Translations under genes and position numbers: made by a program | Shown here: piece by piece, positions 8,403 through 17,720 of the stretch | How the letters are laid out: each line of letters starts with the position of its first letter | How positions within the stretch are numbered: the stretch's first letter is position 1 | The notes under the pieces: model-generated | The model's input: only the letters and a program-made list of their open reading frames with translations | Databases searched by the model: none | What the model was told of the DNA's origin: nothing | NCBI RefSeq assembly: GCF_007109225.1 | Contig: NZ_VJZK01000003.1 | Span: forward strand, 62,001-126,000 | DNA: 64,000 bases | Direction: 5' to 3' | Origin: Flavobacterium sp. GT3R68 | GTDB lineage: Bacteria > Bacteroidota > Bacteroidia > Flavobacteriales > Flavobacteriaceae

Positions 8403-8936
8403 GTATTCTTCGAATTTATTTGATAATTTCTCTTTCAGGTTACTTTTTGCCCTAAAAACAAGCGATTCTACGGATGAAATACTGACCTGCATGATTTCGC
8501 TGATTTCCGGATTACTCAAGCCATCGAGTTTAGAAAGGATAAAAGCAGTTTTCTGATTTTCGGGCAATTCATTAATAACACCAAACAAAATTTCTGATTT
8601 TTCTTTATTCTCCAATAAAATTCCGGGATGTTGAAAATCAGAAATATTTTCAATTTCGTATTCATTGTTGCTTTTGCGTCCAAAAATGAAAAAGCGTTTT
8701 TTACTGTTTTTCTGTTTAATGAAATCCAGGCATTTATTAATGGTTATTCGGTAAATCCAAGTTTTAAAAGCTGATTTTTCATTGAATTTTTCCATTGAGT
8801 GATGCACCTGAACAAAAACATCCTGTGTGATTTCCTGAGCGTCTTCCATATTTTGCAAATAATTCAACGCCACATTATAAACCAGCACAGTGTACTCATT
8901 ATAAATGGATTGGAAGTTCTTGGGATTATTTGACAT
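8388..8936 (-). CDS. ECF-type RNA polymerase sigma-70 factor
   Basis: The 182-aa protein has sigma region 2 (YNVALNYLQNMEDAQEITQDVF and WIYRITINKCLDFIK) and region 4 (LPENQKTAFILSKLDGLSNPEIS with a helix-turn-helix ending VESLVFRAKSNLKEKL). It lacks regions 1 and 3, so it is an ECF (group 4) factor. It is the first gene of a seven-gene operon containing its probable anti-sigma factor and copper/heme periplasmic proteins, so it probably controls an envelope metal or oxidative response. The motif pair at 8373-8402 and 5871-5900 is a candidate target. Confidence 0.92.
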   Translation of the reverse strand: MSNNPKNFQSIYNEYTVLVYNVALNYLQNMEDAQEITQDVFVQVHHSMEKFNEKSAFKTWIYRITINKCLDFIKQKNSKKRFFIFGRKSNNEYEIENISDFQHPGILLENKEKSEILFGVINELPENQKTAFILSKLDGLSNPEISEIMQVSISSVESLVFRAKSNLKEKLSNKFEEYRKKK

Positions 8937-9021
8937 TATGGAAAATTAGGTTATTTTTTAGAATAACAAATCTTAAATTGGTTTAATTGGAATTGCGCTT
9001 TTTTTAAAAAAGGATTTATTA

Positions 9022-9029
9022 TATATTTG
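9022..9029 (+). promoter_or_regulatory. Candidate -7 box for fabG
   Basis: TATATTTG is a perfect TANNTTTG match. A start just downstream would place repeat element A (9041-9120) in the fabG 5' leader. No well-spaced TTG -33 element is seen. Confidence 0.42.
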
Positions 9030-9040
9030 AACACCGTAAA

Positions 9041-9120
9041 TTAGCCCTGATGGTAGGGGAAATCCTTTTATTTTTTTGTTTAAAAAATAAAAGATTGTAA
9101 CGGACAGCAGGAATAGCTTC
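9041..9120 (+). repeat. Structured intergenic repeat, copy A
   Basis: An 80-bp element with conserved outer blocks (TAGCCCTGATGG at one end, ACAGCAGGAATA-GCT at the other) around a central 12-bp stem (9065-9076 with 9082-9093) and a single unpaired C at 9064. A second copy, inverted, lies at 9902-9970 after fabG. The outer blocks are conserved while the stem sequences differ but still pair, which points to selection on structure. Confidence 0.8.
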
Positions 9121-9146
9121 AAATAAAAATAAACTTAAACGATAAT

Positions 9147-9893
9147 ATGAAATTACTAGAAGGAAAAGTAGCGATCATAACAGGCGCGAGCCGCGGAATT
9201 GGAAAGGGAATTGCAGAAGTTTTTGCACAACACGGAGCAAATGTTGCTTTTACATACAGTTCATCTGCTGAATCAGCAATGGCGTTGGAAAATGAATTAA
9301 ATGCTACAGGAATTAAAGCGAAAGGATACCAGTCGAATGCAGCGGATTTTAATGAAGCCCAGACTTTAGTAGATTCAGTTCTGGCTGAATTTGGGAAAAT
9401 AGATATTTTGATTAATAATGCCGGGATTACAAAAGACAACTTATTAATGAGAATGTCTGAAGAGGATTTCGACAAGGTAATTGACGTGAATTTGAAATCG
9501 GTTTTCAACATGACCAAAGCCATTCAAAAAACATTATTAAAGCAACGTTCCGGATCAATCATCAATATGAGTTCGGTGGTAGGAGTAAAGGGGAACGCTG
9601 GGCAGACCAATTATGCAGCTTCCAAAGCGGGTGTTATCGGATTCACAAAATCGGTAGCATTGGAACTGGGTTCAAGAAACATCCGTTGCAACGCTATTGC
9701 ACCAGGATTCATCGAAACCGAAATGACTGCCAAACTAAACGAAGATGTGGTTCAGGGCTGGAGAGAAAGTATTCCGTTGCGTCGTGGAGGTACAACTGAA
9801 GATGTGGCAAATGCATGTCTTTTCTTTGCTTCCGACATGAGCGCGTACGTTACCGGTCAGGTAATGAATGTAGATGGTGGAATGCTGACATAG
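9147..9893 (+). CDS. fabG: 3-oxoacyl-ACP reductase
   Basis: FabG reduces 3-oxoacyl-ACP with NADPH in fatty acid elongation. The 248-aa protein has the SDR cofactor motif TGASRGIG (residues 12-19), the NNAG motif (around 90), the catalytic Ser of INMSSVV, and Tyr/Lys in YAASKAG, ending with the usual VDGGMLT. It stands alone between two inverted copies of a structured repeat and is divergent from the ECF sigma operon. No other fab genes are adjacent. It may also supply the ketoreductase step missing from the type III PKS cluster further along the window (inference). Confidence 0.93.
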   Translation: MKLLEGKVAIITGASRGIGKGIAEVFAQHGANVAFTYSSSAESAMALENELNATGIKAKGYQSNAADFNEAQTLVDSVLAEFGKIDILINNAGITKDNLLMRMSEEDFDKVIDVNLKSVFNMTKAIQKTLLKQRSGSIINMSSVVGVKGNAGQTNYAASKAGVIGFTKSVALELGSRNIRCNAIAPGFIETEMTAKLNEDVVQGWRESIPLRRGGTTEDVANACLFFASDMSAYVTGQVMNVDGGMLT

Positions 9894-9901
9894 TTTTTTC
9901 A

Positions 9902-9970
9902 GGAGCTTATTCCTGCTGTACGCTGCAATCCACGCTAAAAAGCGTGGGATTTTCACTTCCATCAGGGCTA
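9902..9970 (-). repeat. Structured intergenic repeat, copy B (inverted)
   Basis: The reverse complement aligns with copy A: TAGCCCTGATGG, then AAATC, an unpaired C, a hairpin (9930-9936 with 9941-9947), GATTG and ACAGCAGGAATA-GCTCC. The stem sequence (CCACGCT/AGCGTGG) differs fully from copy A yet is paired, and the bulged base is at the same place. It could also act as a terminator for fabG. Confidence 0.8.
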
Positions 9971-10005
9971 GGGATTTTGCATTTCAATTAATATTTATCG
10001 AAAGC

Positions 10006-10464
10006 ATGAGAAATTATTCATTTTGGTTAAAAACGGCAGCTATTATGCAAATACTCACGGGATGTCTTCATTCTGTGACTTTATTTGTAAGTCCAAAGCC
10101 GGCTAATACAACAGAAAAGCAGCTTTTTGATTTGATGGATAACTACCACTTTGATTTCGGATCCGGATTTACCCCAACCATGGGTGATTTAATGACTTCA
10201 TTCAGTATCAGTCTTTCATTATTTCTGTTATTTGCCGGGGTAATGAATTTGGTGCTGCTTCAGAATCGCGTAGCGGCGGAAACCATGGATCATGTCATCC
10301 GGATCAATACGATTTTTTTTGGACTATGTCTGTTAACAATGATTTTTATGGCCTTTCTTGTTCCAATTGTTTGTTTGGCACTGATTGTTTTAGCATTAAT
10401 GATAGCCAACATTACTTTGCCAAAAAATGATAATGTTAATACAAGTGATTTTTTAAACAATTGA
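10006..10464 (+). CDS. Uncharacterised 4-TM membrane protein
   Basis: A 152-aa protein with about four membrane segments (FWLKTAAIMQILTGCLHSV, FSISLSLFLLFAGVMNLVLL, TIFFGLCLLTMIFMAFLVPI and VCLALIVLALMIANITL). The stretch after the first segment (KPANTTEKQLFDLMDNYHFDFG, split by the outer loop) is polar. I recognise no family with assigned function. It precedes the VWA membrane protein gene by 31 bp, so cotranscription is likely. Confidence 0.7.
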   Translation: MRNYSFWLKTAAIMQILTGCLHSVTLFVSPKPANTTEKQLFDLMDNYHFDFGSGFTPTMGDLMTSFSISLSLFLLFAGVMNLVLLQNRVAAETMDHVIRINTIFFGLCLLTMIFMAFLVPIVCLALIVLALMIANITLPKNDNVNTSDFLNN

Positions 10465-10495
10465 TTACAATTTAGCTTATAAATCACATTCCATT

Positions 10496-12523
10496 ATGAC
10501 AACAAATACTGTTTTATTACTTATTCTATCGGCAGTAGCAGCATTTGGATTGTCCTATTATCAATACTTATGTAAAGCCAAAAACAAGTCTAAAATTTAC
10601 TTGTTTTTGGCTTTTTTACGTTTTTTATCAGTCTTCGGTATTTTGTTGTTGCTGATAAATCCAATTATTACGAGAAAAAAATTTGAAGTTGAGAAAACGC
10701 CATTGCCAATTGTAATGGATAATTCCAGTTCCATAATCGATTTAAAAGCCACCGAAGCGGGATTGGAAGTGTATAAAAAACTGATTTCCAACAGTGCAAT
10801 ACAGGAAAAGTTTGATGTAGCTTCTTACCAGTTTGATAGCGAGTTTGCACTTTCCGATAAATTTGATTTCAAAGGCCGGCAGTCCAACTTTGAAGAGGTC
10901 TCCAAAAACCTCAAAAGTATCTATAAAAACAAATCCTATCCAGCGATCCTGATTACGGATGGAAACCAGACATCGGGGAATGATTATGTGTATAGTTTCG
11001 ATGCCAGCAATAAAGTTTATCCGTTGGTTTTGGGCGATACGACGACATTTTTGGATTTAAAAATCAGCCAGCTGAATGTCAATAAATATGCTTTCCATAA
11101 GAATAAATTTCCTGTGGAAGTCTTTCTGAATTATTCAGGAACGAAAAGCGTTACCGCCAATTTTAGCATTTCACAGGGGAATTCGGTTTTGAATAGACAA
11201 AGCATCACATTTTCGCCATCTAAAAGATCCGCCATTATTAATGTTTTGCTTCCCGCCAATAATGTGGGGTTGCAAATTTTCAAGGCGTCGGTTTCATCAA
11301 AAGAATCAGAAAAAAACAGCTATAACAACACGAAGAATTTTGCCGTAGAAATTATTGACCAGAAGTCGGAAATCGCTATCGTATCTTCGATTAATCATCC
11401 GGATATTGGAGCTTTAAAACGTGCTATCGAAACTAATGCACAGCGTAAAGTGACCATAGTCAAGCCAAACGATATCAAATCGTTACAGAATTATAATGTT
11501 TTGATTTTGTATCAGCCCACCATTGATTTTAAATCTGTTTTTGAGAATAATAAAACTGCTGGCATTAATACCTTTATCATTACCGGAACCAATACTGATT
11601 TTGGATTTTTGAATCAGCAGCAAAACAATTTGGTTTTCAGAATGAGTAGTCAAAAAGAAGATTATCTGGCTGAGTTCAATCCTCAGTTTAATCTCTTTGC
11701 CACCGACAATATCGGATTCGAAAATTTTCCGCCTTTGCAAAGCGCCTTCGGAACCATTACTACTAATGGAAACGTGAATGTTTTATTGTCATCTAGAATC
11801 AGAAATATCGCCACAGGTGCACCATTATTGGCCTATGCTGAAAACGAGGGTAGGAGGACAGCCTATCTTTTAGGGGAGAATATTTGGAAATGGCGGATGC
11901 AAAACCATTTAGACAATCAGTCTTTTGAAAAATTTGATGTTTTTGTAGACAAGACTATCCAATATCTGGTATCGGATAATTCCAGAAAATCTTTGGTTGT
12001 CAATCATGAAAGTTTTTATAATTCAGGTGAAGCAATTGAAATTACGGCCCAATATTTCAATAAAAACTTCGAATTGGATGAAAAAGCCCGTCTGACTATT
12101 TCAGTGACGAATGCAGTAACAAAGCAGACAAAAAACTACGATTTACTGAAAACTAACAATGCTTTTAAGGTTAACCTGGACGGACTTTCTTCAGGGAAAT
12201 ATACTTTTGCTGTAAAAGAACTGGTTTCCAGAACAACTTATAACGGCTATTTTGAAGTATTGGACTTTGATATTGAAAAGCAATTTGTCAATCCGGATTT
12301 AACCAAACTGAACCAACTCGCGGCTGAAACTCAGGGAAAAACCTATCTTCCTAATCAAACCGATCTCTTGATTCAGAATTTGTTACAGGATACTGCTTAT
12401 ACAGCTACGCAAAAAGAAATCACGGCTAAATCGCCCTTGATTGATTGGATGTTTCTGTTAATTCTTTTAGCAGTCTTATTCGCAACCGAATGGTTTGTTC
12501 GAAAATACAACGGATTGGTGTAA
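10496..12523 (+). CDS. VWA-like membrane protein
   Basis: A 675-aa protein with two N-terminal TM helices (about residues 3-20 and 33-53) and one C-terminal TM helix (near 650-665), holding a large extracytoplasmic region. Near residue 75 MDNSSSI gives a DxSxS metal-ion-dependent adhesion site and ILITDGNQTSG follows, as in von Willebrand A domains; Ig-like beta domains come later. Similar proteins occur across Flavobacteriaceae without known function; some VWA membrane proteins belong to Bat aerotolerance sets, but no bat genes or MoxR ATPase are here. Confidence 0.75.
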   Translation: MTTNTVLLLILSAVAAFGLSYYQYLCKAKNKSKIYLFLAFLRFLSVFGILLLLINPIITRKKFEVEKTPLPIVMDNSSSIIDLKATEAGLEVYKKLISNSAIQEKFDVASYQFDSEFALSDKFDFKGRQSNFEEVSKNLKSIYKNKSYPAILITDGNQTSGNDYVYSFDASNKVYPLVLGDTTTFLDLKISQLNVNKYAFHKNKFPVEVFLNYSGTKSVTANFSISQGNSVLNRQSITFSPSKRSAIINVLLPANNVGLQIFKASVSSKESEKNSYNNTKNFAVEIIDQKSEIAIVSSINHPDIGALKRAIETNAQRKVTIVKPNDIKSLQNYNVLILYQPTIDFKSVFENNKTAGINTFIITGTNTDFGFLNQQQNNLVFRMSSQKEDYLAEFNPQFNLFATDNIGFENFPPLQSAFGTITTNGNVNVLLSSRIRNIATGAPLLAYAENEGRRTAYLLGENIWKWRMQNHLDNQSFEKFDVFVDKTIQYLVSDNSRKSLVVNHESFYNSGEAIEITAQYFNKNFELDEKARLTISVTNAVTKQTKNYDLLKTNNAFKVNLDGLSSGKYTFAVKELVSRTTYNGYFEVLDFDIEKQFVNPDLTKLNQLAAETQGKTYLPNQTDLLIQNLLQDTAYTATQKEITAKSPLIDWMFLLILLAVLFATEWFVRKYNGLV

Positions 12524-12719
12524 ACTCCGCCACACAATTATTGCAACCTGTTCCCCAGTAGGATTTTAAACTAATTAAAGATGTTTAAGAGCTGTTCGTA
12601 TGGTGATTTTTTAGTAACTTTATGTAAATTATTGATTGTCAGAATATTAACAATATAAAATATTTTGAAGCATACATTTTTTATTCTACAAAGATGTTTT
12701 TAGTTGCCTTTAACTTAAT

Positions 12720-13229
12720 ATGAGAGTCATGAAAACAATTTTATTATTAACAACAATTATGTTTCTTTCTTATAGCTGTACGGAGCAAGAATTGGAAATG
12801 GAACAAAACACAGCATTTGCGACCGCGAATAAAATGTTGGTTGGTGAATTTCCGGGTGAGATAAAAACTGTTTATTTTCAATGCTGGGTTGCAGGCGTTA
12901 GGGGAGGCGGGTCTGGGACTGACTTTTATATTGAATTGGCAAAGCCCCTTCCTAAAGGAGTTGTAATGAGCCAAGTATACTTCAGAGATAAAAGAGAACC
13001 TATTACTATGACAGATGAAACTCATTGTGAAGCTAGTTTCCGGAACGAGTTAAATAATGATAACGAATATACTTTTCTAAGTAAAACCAAAAGCGAAGCA
13101 CCAGTTAAAGCGATTCATTCTTTATCGCCGGATGATACACAGGCGGTAATTGTTTATTACGAGGATGACGTGTTAAAGTCATATTTGTTATTGGCCGTAA
13201 AAGAAATTCCACCGATAATGTATCCTTAG
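12720..13229 (+). CDS. Uncharacterised lipoprotein
   Basis: A 169-aa protein whose N-terminus (MKTILLLTTIMFLSYSCTEQE) is a lipoprotein signal with Cys about 20 residues in. Translation may begin at the second Met (12729), which gives a cleaner signal. The mature part is polar and beta-rich with no family I recognise (FQCWVAGVRGGGSGTDFYIE, PPIMYP at the end). It is preceded by a 196-bp non-coding gap and stands alone, so it should be an envelope protein of unknown role. Confidence 0.7.
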   Translation: MRVMKTILLLTTIMFLSYSCTEQELEMEQNTAFATANKMLVGEFPGEIKTVYFQCWVAGVRGGGSGTDFYIELAKPLPKGVVMSQVYFRDKREPITMTDETHCEASFRNELNNDNEYTFLSKTKSEAPVKAIHSLSPDDTQAVIVYYEDDVLKSYLLLAVKEIPPIMYP

Positions 13230-13274
13230 TATACAGCCGGAATCAGTAACGGCATGGTCTAAACGTTTTTTGCT

Positions 13275-15404
13275 TTAGGGAACATAGCTGATTTTGGGAG
13301 CCACAAAGAGTGTTTTCTGGTATTTCTTATCCTTTAAAAGCGAGGACTGCGTCTGATAGTAGGAAATCGTTTCATTAATTAAATCAAGCCTTTCTTTTGC
13401 TAATGGCTTTTGGTCATAATACAACTGAAAATCCCGGCCTACACCTGATTTTGGAGCCAAAGTCAATTGAAATTGTTTGGATTGGCGAACTGGTGAAATA
13501 ATGGTAAGGATATTGTCTTTAATCAATCCTAAATTTTGATAGGTAGCGATCAGGGCGCGCGGCTTGTAACTTGGTTTTAGGACGTCCTGACCGTAGAACT
13601 TACTTTGATACGCAAAATTAAGCAACCCAAATAAGGTGGGCATCACATCAATCTGAGACATCATCGGAGTGAATTTTTGTGGTTGGATAAAATCAGCTCC
13701 ATAAATCATTGCCGGAATCCGGTATTTATCAAGTGGTAATTCTGTTTTTCCTGAACTTGAAGCACAATGATCTGCGAGAATTACAAAAACCGTATTAGCA
13801 AACCAAGGCTCTTTTGCTGCTTTTTCAAAGAATTTTTTTATCGCAAAATCAGTATATTTTACGGCTCCTTCGCGAGACTTTAAGTCGCCGGGTATGTCAA
13901 TTTTATCATTAGGATAAGTATAAGGCCGGTGGTTACTGACCGTCATTATATGGTTAAAGAATGGCTTGTTTGCTTTTGCTTCAGCATTCATAACTTTAAT
14001 TGCTTTATTAAACATGTCTTCATCACAAACACCCCATATATTTTTGAAGGTAATTTCATTAGGTTTAAATGTTTTCTCATCGACAATATCATAGCCGTTG
14101 CCACTGAAAAAATCCTCCATATTATCAAAAAAGGCATCACCCCCATATAGATATTTTACATCATACCCGCGTTGCTTGAAAATGCTTCCGGTAGAGAATT
14201 TGTCTTTATTATCTTCCCTTTTGACAATACTTTCCCCTGCAGCCGGAGGTAATGATAAGGTAACTGCTTCCAATCCTCTGACGGTACGGTTTCCCACAGC
14301 ATAAAGGTTTGTAAACATCAGACTCTTATTCGCTAAAGAATCCAGAAAAGGGGTGAGGTTTTCCTTATTTCCGTAGGCTTTCATATAATCAGCGCTATAA
14401 CTCTCGATTGTAATCAGCACCACATTTTTGTGGTTTTCTGTACCGTTATTTTGAATTTGTCGTAAAGTGTTTTTCCCATTTAGATTTGGAATCTGCTGTT
14501 CCAAAATGGCAAAAGCATCCTTTTCCGGCAGGGTTTTATAGAATTTGAAATAATCCAACTCACTGTTCATAAATGCCAAATAAAATCTGTAAACGCCGTT
14601 CGAAGCCAGTTCATTGGTATAAATATTCTGTGAATTTTGTAGTTTGGTCAACTGTGGCAATGCAAAAAGGGAAATTAAAAACAGACCGAGATAAACTCCA
14701 CTATATTTAAGTTTATCAATGAATGAAGGCAATTTTTGGAGCACTGCCTTAGATTTTATTACGATTAAGGTTGTTATTGCAACGGCAGCAATTCCAATTC
14801 CTGTGAATAAAGGAACAACAGGATACGATTCCATAATATTCCCGATTACCGTATTGGTATACACCAAATAATCTACCGCAATAAAGTTATACCGTACTCC
14901 AAATTCATTCCAAAAAAAATATTCGCTCACTGCATTCTGAATGATTATCAAGACGAAAAGGAATATTGTTACGGAATATAAAGCGAGACGGATTTTCGCT
15001 CTGTATTTTTTTGCAAACAGCAGCAGTCCAAACAATCCGGTTTTAAGTGCAATAAAACCAATTCCAAGAGTTGGCATCACGCCACCATATTCGTTCAGGA
15101 TAGTATCGAAGAAAGTAATATACCCCAACAATGCGCAAAGGAGACCGAAAATAATATAGCCCCAAGGCTTGTCGAATTTAGAATTCGACAGAAATAATAA
15201 ATAAATCCACAGAAAAGCACTGGCCATTATAAAAACCAAAAAATCGGAAATAATGCCAAAAGTAAATATTTTAAGGATCTCATACCATTGGAATGAGGCT
15301 TGCGTAATGGGATGCACTATTAAAACGATGCGCAGAATAAGGCTGACAGCGATATAAAAAAGCGCCAGATAATAAAAAGGAGAATATTTTTTGAAAGGTA
15401 ACAT
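13275..15404 (-). CDS. LtaS-type sulfatase/phosphoglycerol transferase family membrane protein
   Basis: A 709-aa protein with about five N-terminal membrane segments (to about residue 250) and a C-terminal alkaline-phosphatase-like domain: VLITIESYSADYMKAYG (metal-binding Glu), GNRTVRGLEA (nucleophile Thr), NHIMTVSNHRPY and VILADHCASSSG. Bacteroidota make no lipoteichoic acid, so a phosphoethanolamine or phosphoglycerol transfer to envelope glycans is more likely (inference). I use the Met at 15404 rather than 15425: a perfect TANNTTTG box on the minus strand at 15430-15423 overlaps the upstream ATG, so transcripts should start inside the longer version. Confidence 0.88.
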   Translation of the reverse strand: MLPFKKYSPFYYLALFYIAVSLILRIVLIVHPITQASFQWYEILKIFTFGIISDFLVFIMASAFLWIYLLFLSNSKFDKPWGYIIFGLLCALLGYITFFDTILNEYGGVMPTLGIGFIALKTGLFGLLLFAKKYRAKIRLALYSVTIFLFVLIIIQNAVSEYFFWNEFGVRYNFIAVDYLVYTNTVIGNIMESYPVVPLFTGIGIAAVAITTLIVIKSKAVLQKLPSFIDKLKYSGVYLGLFLISLFALPQLTKLQNSQNIYTNELASNGVYRFYLAFMNSELDYFKFYKTLPEKDAFAILEQQIPNLNGKNTLRQIQNNGTENHKNVVLITIESYSADYMKAYGNKENLTPFLDSLANKSLMFTNLYAVGNRTVRGLEAVTLSLPPAAGESIVKREDNKDKFSTGSIFKQRGYDVKYLYGGDAFFDNMEDFFSGNGYDIVDEKTFKPNEITFKNIWGVCDEDMFNKAIKVMNAEAKANKPFFNHIMTVSNHRPYTYPNDKIDIPGDLKSREGAVKYTDFAIKKFFEKAAKEPWFANTVFVILADHCASSSGKTELPLDKYRIPAMIYGADFIQPQKFTPMMSQIDVMPTLFGLLNFAYQSKFYGQDVLKPSYKPRALIATYQNLGLIKDNILTIISPVRQSKQFQLTLAPKSGVGRDFQLYYDQKPLAKERLDLINETISYYQTQSSLLKDKKYQKTLFVAPKISYVP

Positions 15405-15422
15405 AACGATTGGGGATTTATG

Positions 15423-15430
15423 CAAAATTA
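15423..15430 (-). promoter_or_regulatory. Candidate -7 box of the LtaS-like gene
   Basis: Minus-strand TAATTTTG matches TANNTTTG. It decides the start codon of the downstream gene in favour of 15404. Confidence 0.45.
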
Positions 15431-15606
15431 ATTCAAATCGTATGCTACGGGTGGTGAATACGGCTTAAGATTGGTTTAAGATTTAAGTCAATTAATTTTA
15501 GCTTAAATTGGTGCCAAGATAGCTATTTCTATAAGAAAATGAATAACTTTACTTTGTCAATCACTTTTGTAGTGTTTCCAATGACTTGTAAAATTCCAAG
15601 AGCTTT

Positions 15607-16272
15607 ATGCATATATTGATTGTAGAAGATGAAGCCGGTATTGTCCAATTTCTTCAGCAGGGACTTGTAGAAGAAGGCTATCTCGTTACAAGCGCTTCCG
15701 ATGGTTTAAAAGGATATGAGCTGACGCAAAAAGAAAATTTTGATTTGATTCTTTTGGATTGGATGCTGCCAAAAATGTCAGGTCTTGAAGTATGTAAAGC
15801 CATACGTTTGAAAAACACTAAGACGCCAATTATTTTTCTGACAGCAAAAGACACTATTCAGGAAACTATAGAAGGAATTAAGGCTGGGGCCAATGATTAT
15901 ATCAAGAAGCCATTCAGTTTTGACGAATTGGTAGAACGCATTAAAATTCATTTCAGAAATCAAAAAGAGCAGGAAATTCTCAAGCTTGGAAGTATAGAAA
16001 TCCATGTTTCGCAGCACCGTGTTTTAGTCAGTGGCAATGAAGTCTCCCTAACTCAGCGTGAGTTTGAACTTTTATATTATTTGGTTAAACACAAAGGAGA
16101 AGTCTGTACTAGAAGCCAAATTATTGAAGATGTCTGGGATATTCATTTTGAATATGATACCGGTGTTATTGATGTCTTTATGAATGCTATCCGAAAAAAA
16201 TTAAATTTAAAGATTGAAGAAGATTATATAAAAACCATTCGCGGTATCGGATATATGGCTAATGACAAATAA
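15607..16272 (+). CDS. OmpR-family response regulator
   Basis: A 221-aa two-domain regulator. The receiver domain (1-115) has the acidic pair in VEDEAG, the phosphoacceptor Asp in LILLDWMLP (about residue 51), Thr in FLTAKD and Lys in IKKPFSF. The DNA-binding winged helix (about 125-220) shows LTQREFELLYYLVKHKGEV and the terminal TIRGIGYMAND. It is followed two bases later by its cognate histidine kinase. The target genes are unknown; the ferritin-VIT1 gene lies directly downstream. Confidence 0.94.
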   Translation: MHILIVEDEAGIVQFLQQGLVEEGYLVTSASDGLKGYELTQKENFDLILLDWMLPKMSGLEVCKAIRLKNTKTPIIFLTAKDTIQETIEGIKAGANDYIKKPFSFDELVERIKIHFRNQKEQEILKLGSIEIHVSQHRVLVSGNEVSLTQREFELLYYLVKHKGEVCTRSQIIEDVWDIHFEYDTGVIDVFMNAIRKKLNLKIEEDYIKTIRGIGYMANDK

Positions 16273-16274
16273 AT

Positions 16275-17663
16275 ATGCAACAACTTTCGTTTAAAAACAG
16301 AATTGCTTTCAATTATCTGATCAGCACGGCCTTGATGGTGCTTTTTGTCTTTGTCATCATTTATTTTATAGTATCTTACAGTGTTTATTCTGAGATTGAC
16401 AGCGATATTAATGCTGAGGCTCAGAATTATCTTAAAGAAATCGAGATAAAAAACAACAGTATCAGTATGATTGATGCCGAAGAATGGAAAGAGAAGGAAC
16501 ATAATACATTAAGCGTAAATCCGGTTTTTGTAGAAATTCTGAGTAAAAAGAAAGAAATACTTGATAAATCCCCAAATCTAAAAAATTCCACTTTACAATT
16601 TAATGCAGATCACGAAAATTTTAAAAATTATGATGCCATTTTGGCAGGGAAATCAATCAGGCAGAGGCAATTTTCAATTTTGCATAAAAATAGGACTGCA
16701 GGGTATATTCTTATAGCTATGTCGTCAGAAGATGCCAATTTGGTTCTTAGAAATTTAAATCAAGTATTATGGATTTCCTATCCAATTATTCTGGTCCTGT
16801 TATTTTGTTTTGCCCGGTTCGTAGCCGGAAGAAGTATCATACCAATCAAAAATATTACGCATACGGCAAGTGTCATAACTAAAGAAAATTTATCTACACG
16901 GATAAATCTTCCCCATAATAAAGATGAGTTGTACGTACTTGTAAAAACAATCAACGATCTTTTGGACCGGCTTGAAAATGCGATTGAACGCGAAAAACAG
17001 TTCACCTCTGATGCTTCACATGAACTGCGGACACCGTTAACGGTTATTAAAGGAACATTAGAGGTATTGATTAGAAAACCACGGGATCATGCTGAGTATG
17101 AAGAAAAAATAAACTATTGCATAACCGAAGTGGACCGTTTGGATCATTTGGTCGACCAATTGCTGTTACTGGCCAGATTTGAGAACCAGCAACAAATGCT
17201 CAAAATGGAAAACGTATGCCTGAATGCTATTATATTGGATACGCTCTCACGTCATTCCCACGTTATCCAGTTTAAAAACATTCAGGTTTCTACGGACTTT
17301 AATACTCATTATTATGTTAATTCGGATTTTTATCTTTTGTCAATTATTGTTGAAAACCTAATTTCAAATGGATTAAAATATACAGATAACAATGGTTTCT
17401 TAAAAATCGGAATAACTCAAACTCATGATAGAATCGAATGTGCCATCGCTGATTCGGGAATCGGTATTCCAAAAGAAGAGGTAGCGAGAGTATTTGATCA
17501 ATTTTACCGTTCCCGGACGAATCAAGTTTCCGAAACCAAAGGAAATGGTTTGGGTTTGTCTATAGTGAAGAGATTGTGTTTACTGCTTAATATTGACATT
17601 GAACTTTCCAGTCAGCAACATGTGGGCACTACAGTTATTTGTAGTTTTCCAAAAGTTAATTGA
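16275..17663 (+). CDS. Sensor histidine kinase
   Basis: A 462-aa membrane kinase with TM1 (about 15-37), a periplasmic sensor of about 125 residues, TM2 (about 165-185), HAMP (IIPIKNITHTASVI region), the HisKA phosphoacceptor block DASHELRTPLTVIKG, and a HATPase domain with N box (VENLISNGLKYT), G1 box (DSGIGIPKEE), F box and G2 (GNGLGLSIVKRL). It pairs with the regulator two bases upstream. The periplasmic domain is not recognised, so the signal is unknown. Confidence 0.94.
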   Translation: MQQLSFKNRIAFNYLISTALMVLFVFVIIYFIVSYSVYSEIDSDINAEAQNYLKEIEIKNNSISMIDAEEWKEKEHNTLSVNPVFVEILSKKKEILDKSPNLKNSTLQFNADHENFKNYDAILAGKSIRQRQFSILHKNRTAGYILIAMSSEDANLVLRNLNQVLWISYPIILVLLFCFARFVAGRSIIPIKNITHTASVITKENLSTRINLPHNKDELYVLVKTINDLLDRLENAIEREKQFTSDASHELRTPLTVIKGTLEVLIRKPRDHAEYEEKINYCITEVDRLDHLVDQLLLLARFENQQQMLKMENVCLNAIILDTLSRHSHVIQFKNIQVSTDFNTHYYVNSDFYLLSIIVENLISNGLKYTDNNGFLKIGITQTHDRIECAIADSGIGIPKEEVARVFDQFYRSRTNQVSETKGNGLGLSIVKRLCLLLNIDIELSSQQHVGTTVICSFPKVN

Positions 17664-17720
17664 GTGTTAGTAATAATTTCATCTAAATTTATAGGTATAT
17701 TGACATAAAATTTGCTGCAT

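Noticed and set aside
15607..17663. Assigning the two-component system to copper (CusRS)
   Set aside because: The periplasmic sensor shows no recognisable metal ligands and no efflux genes are next to it.
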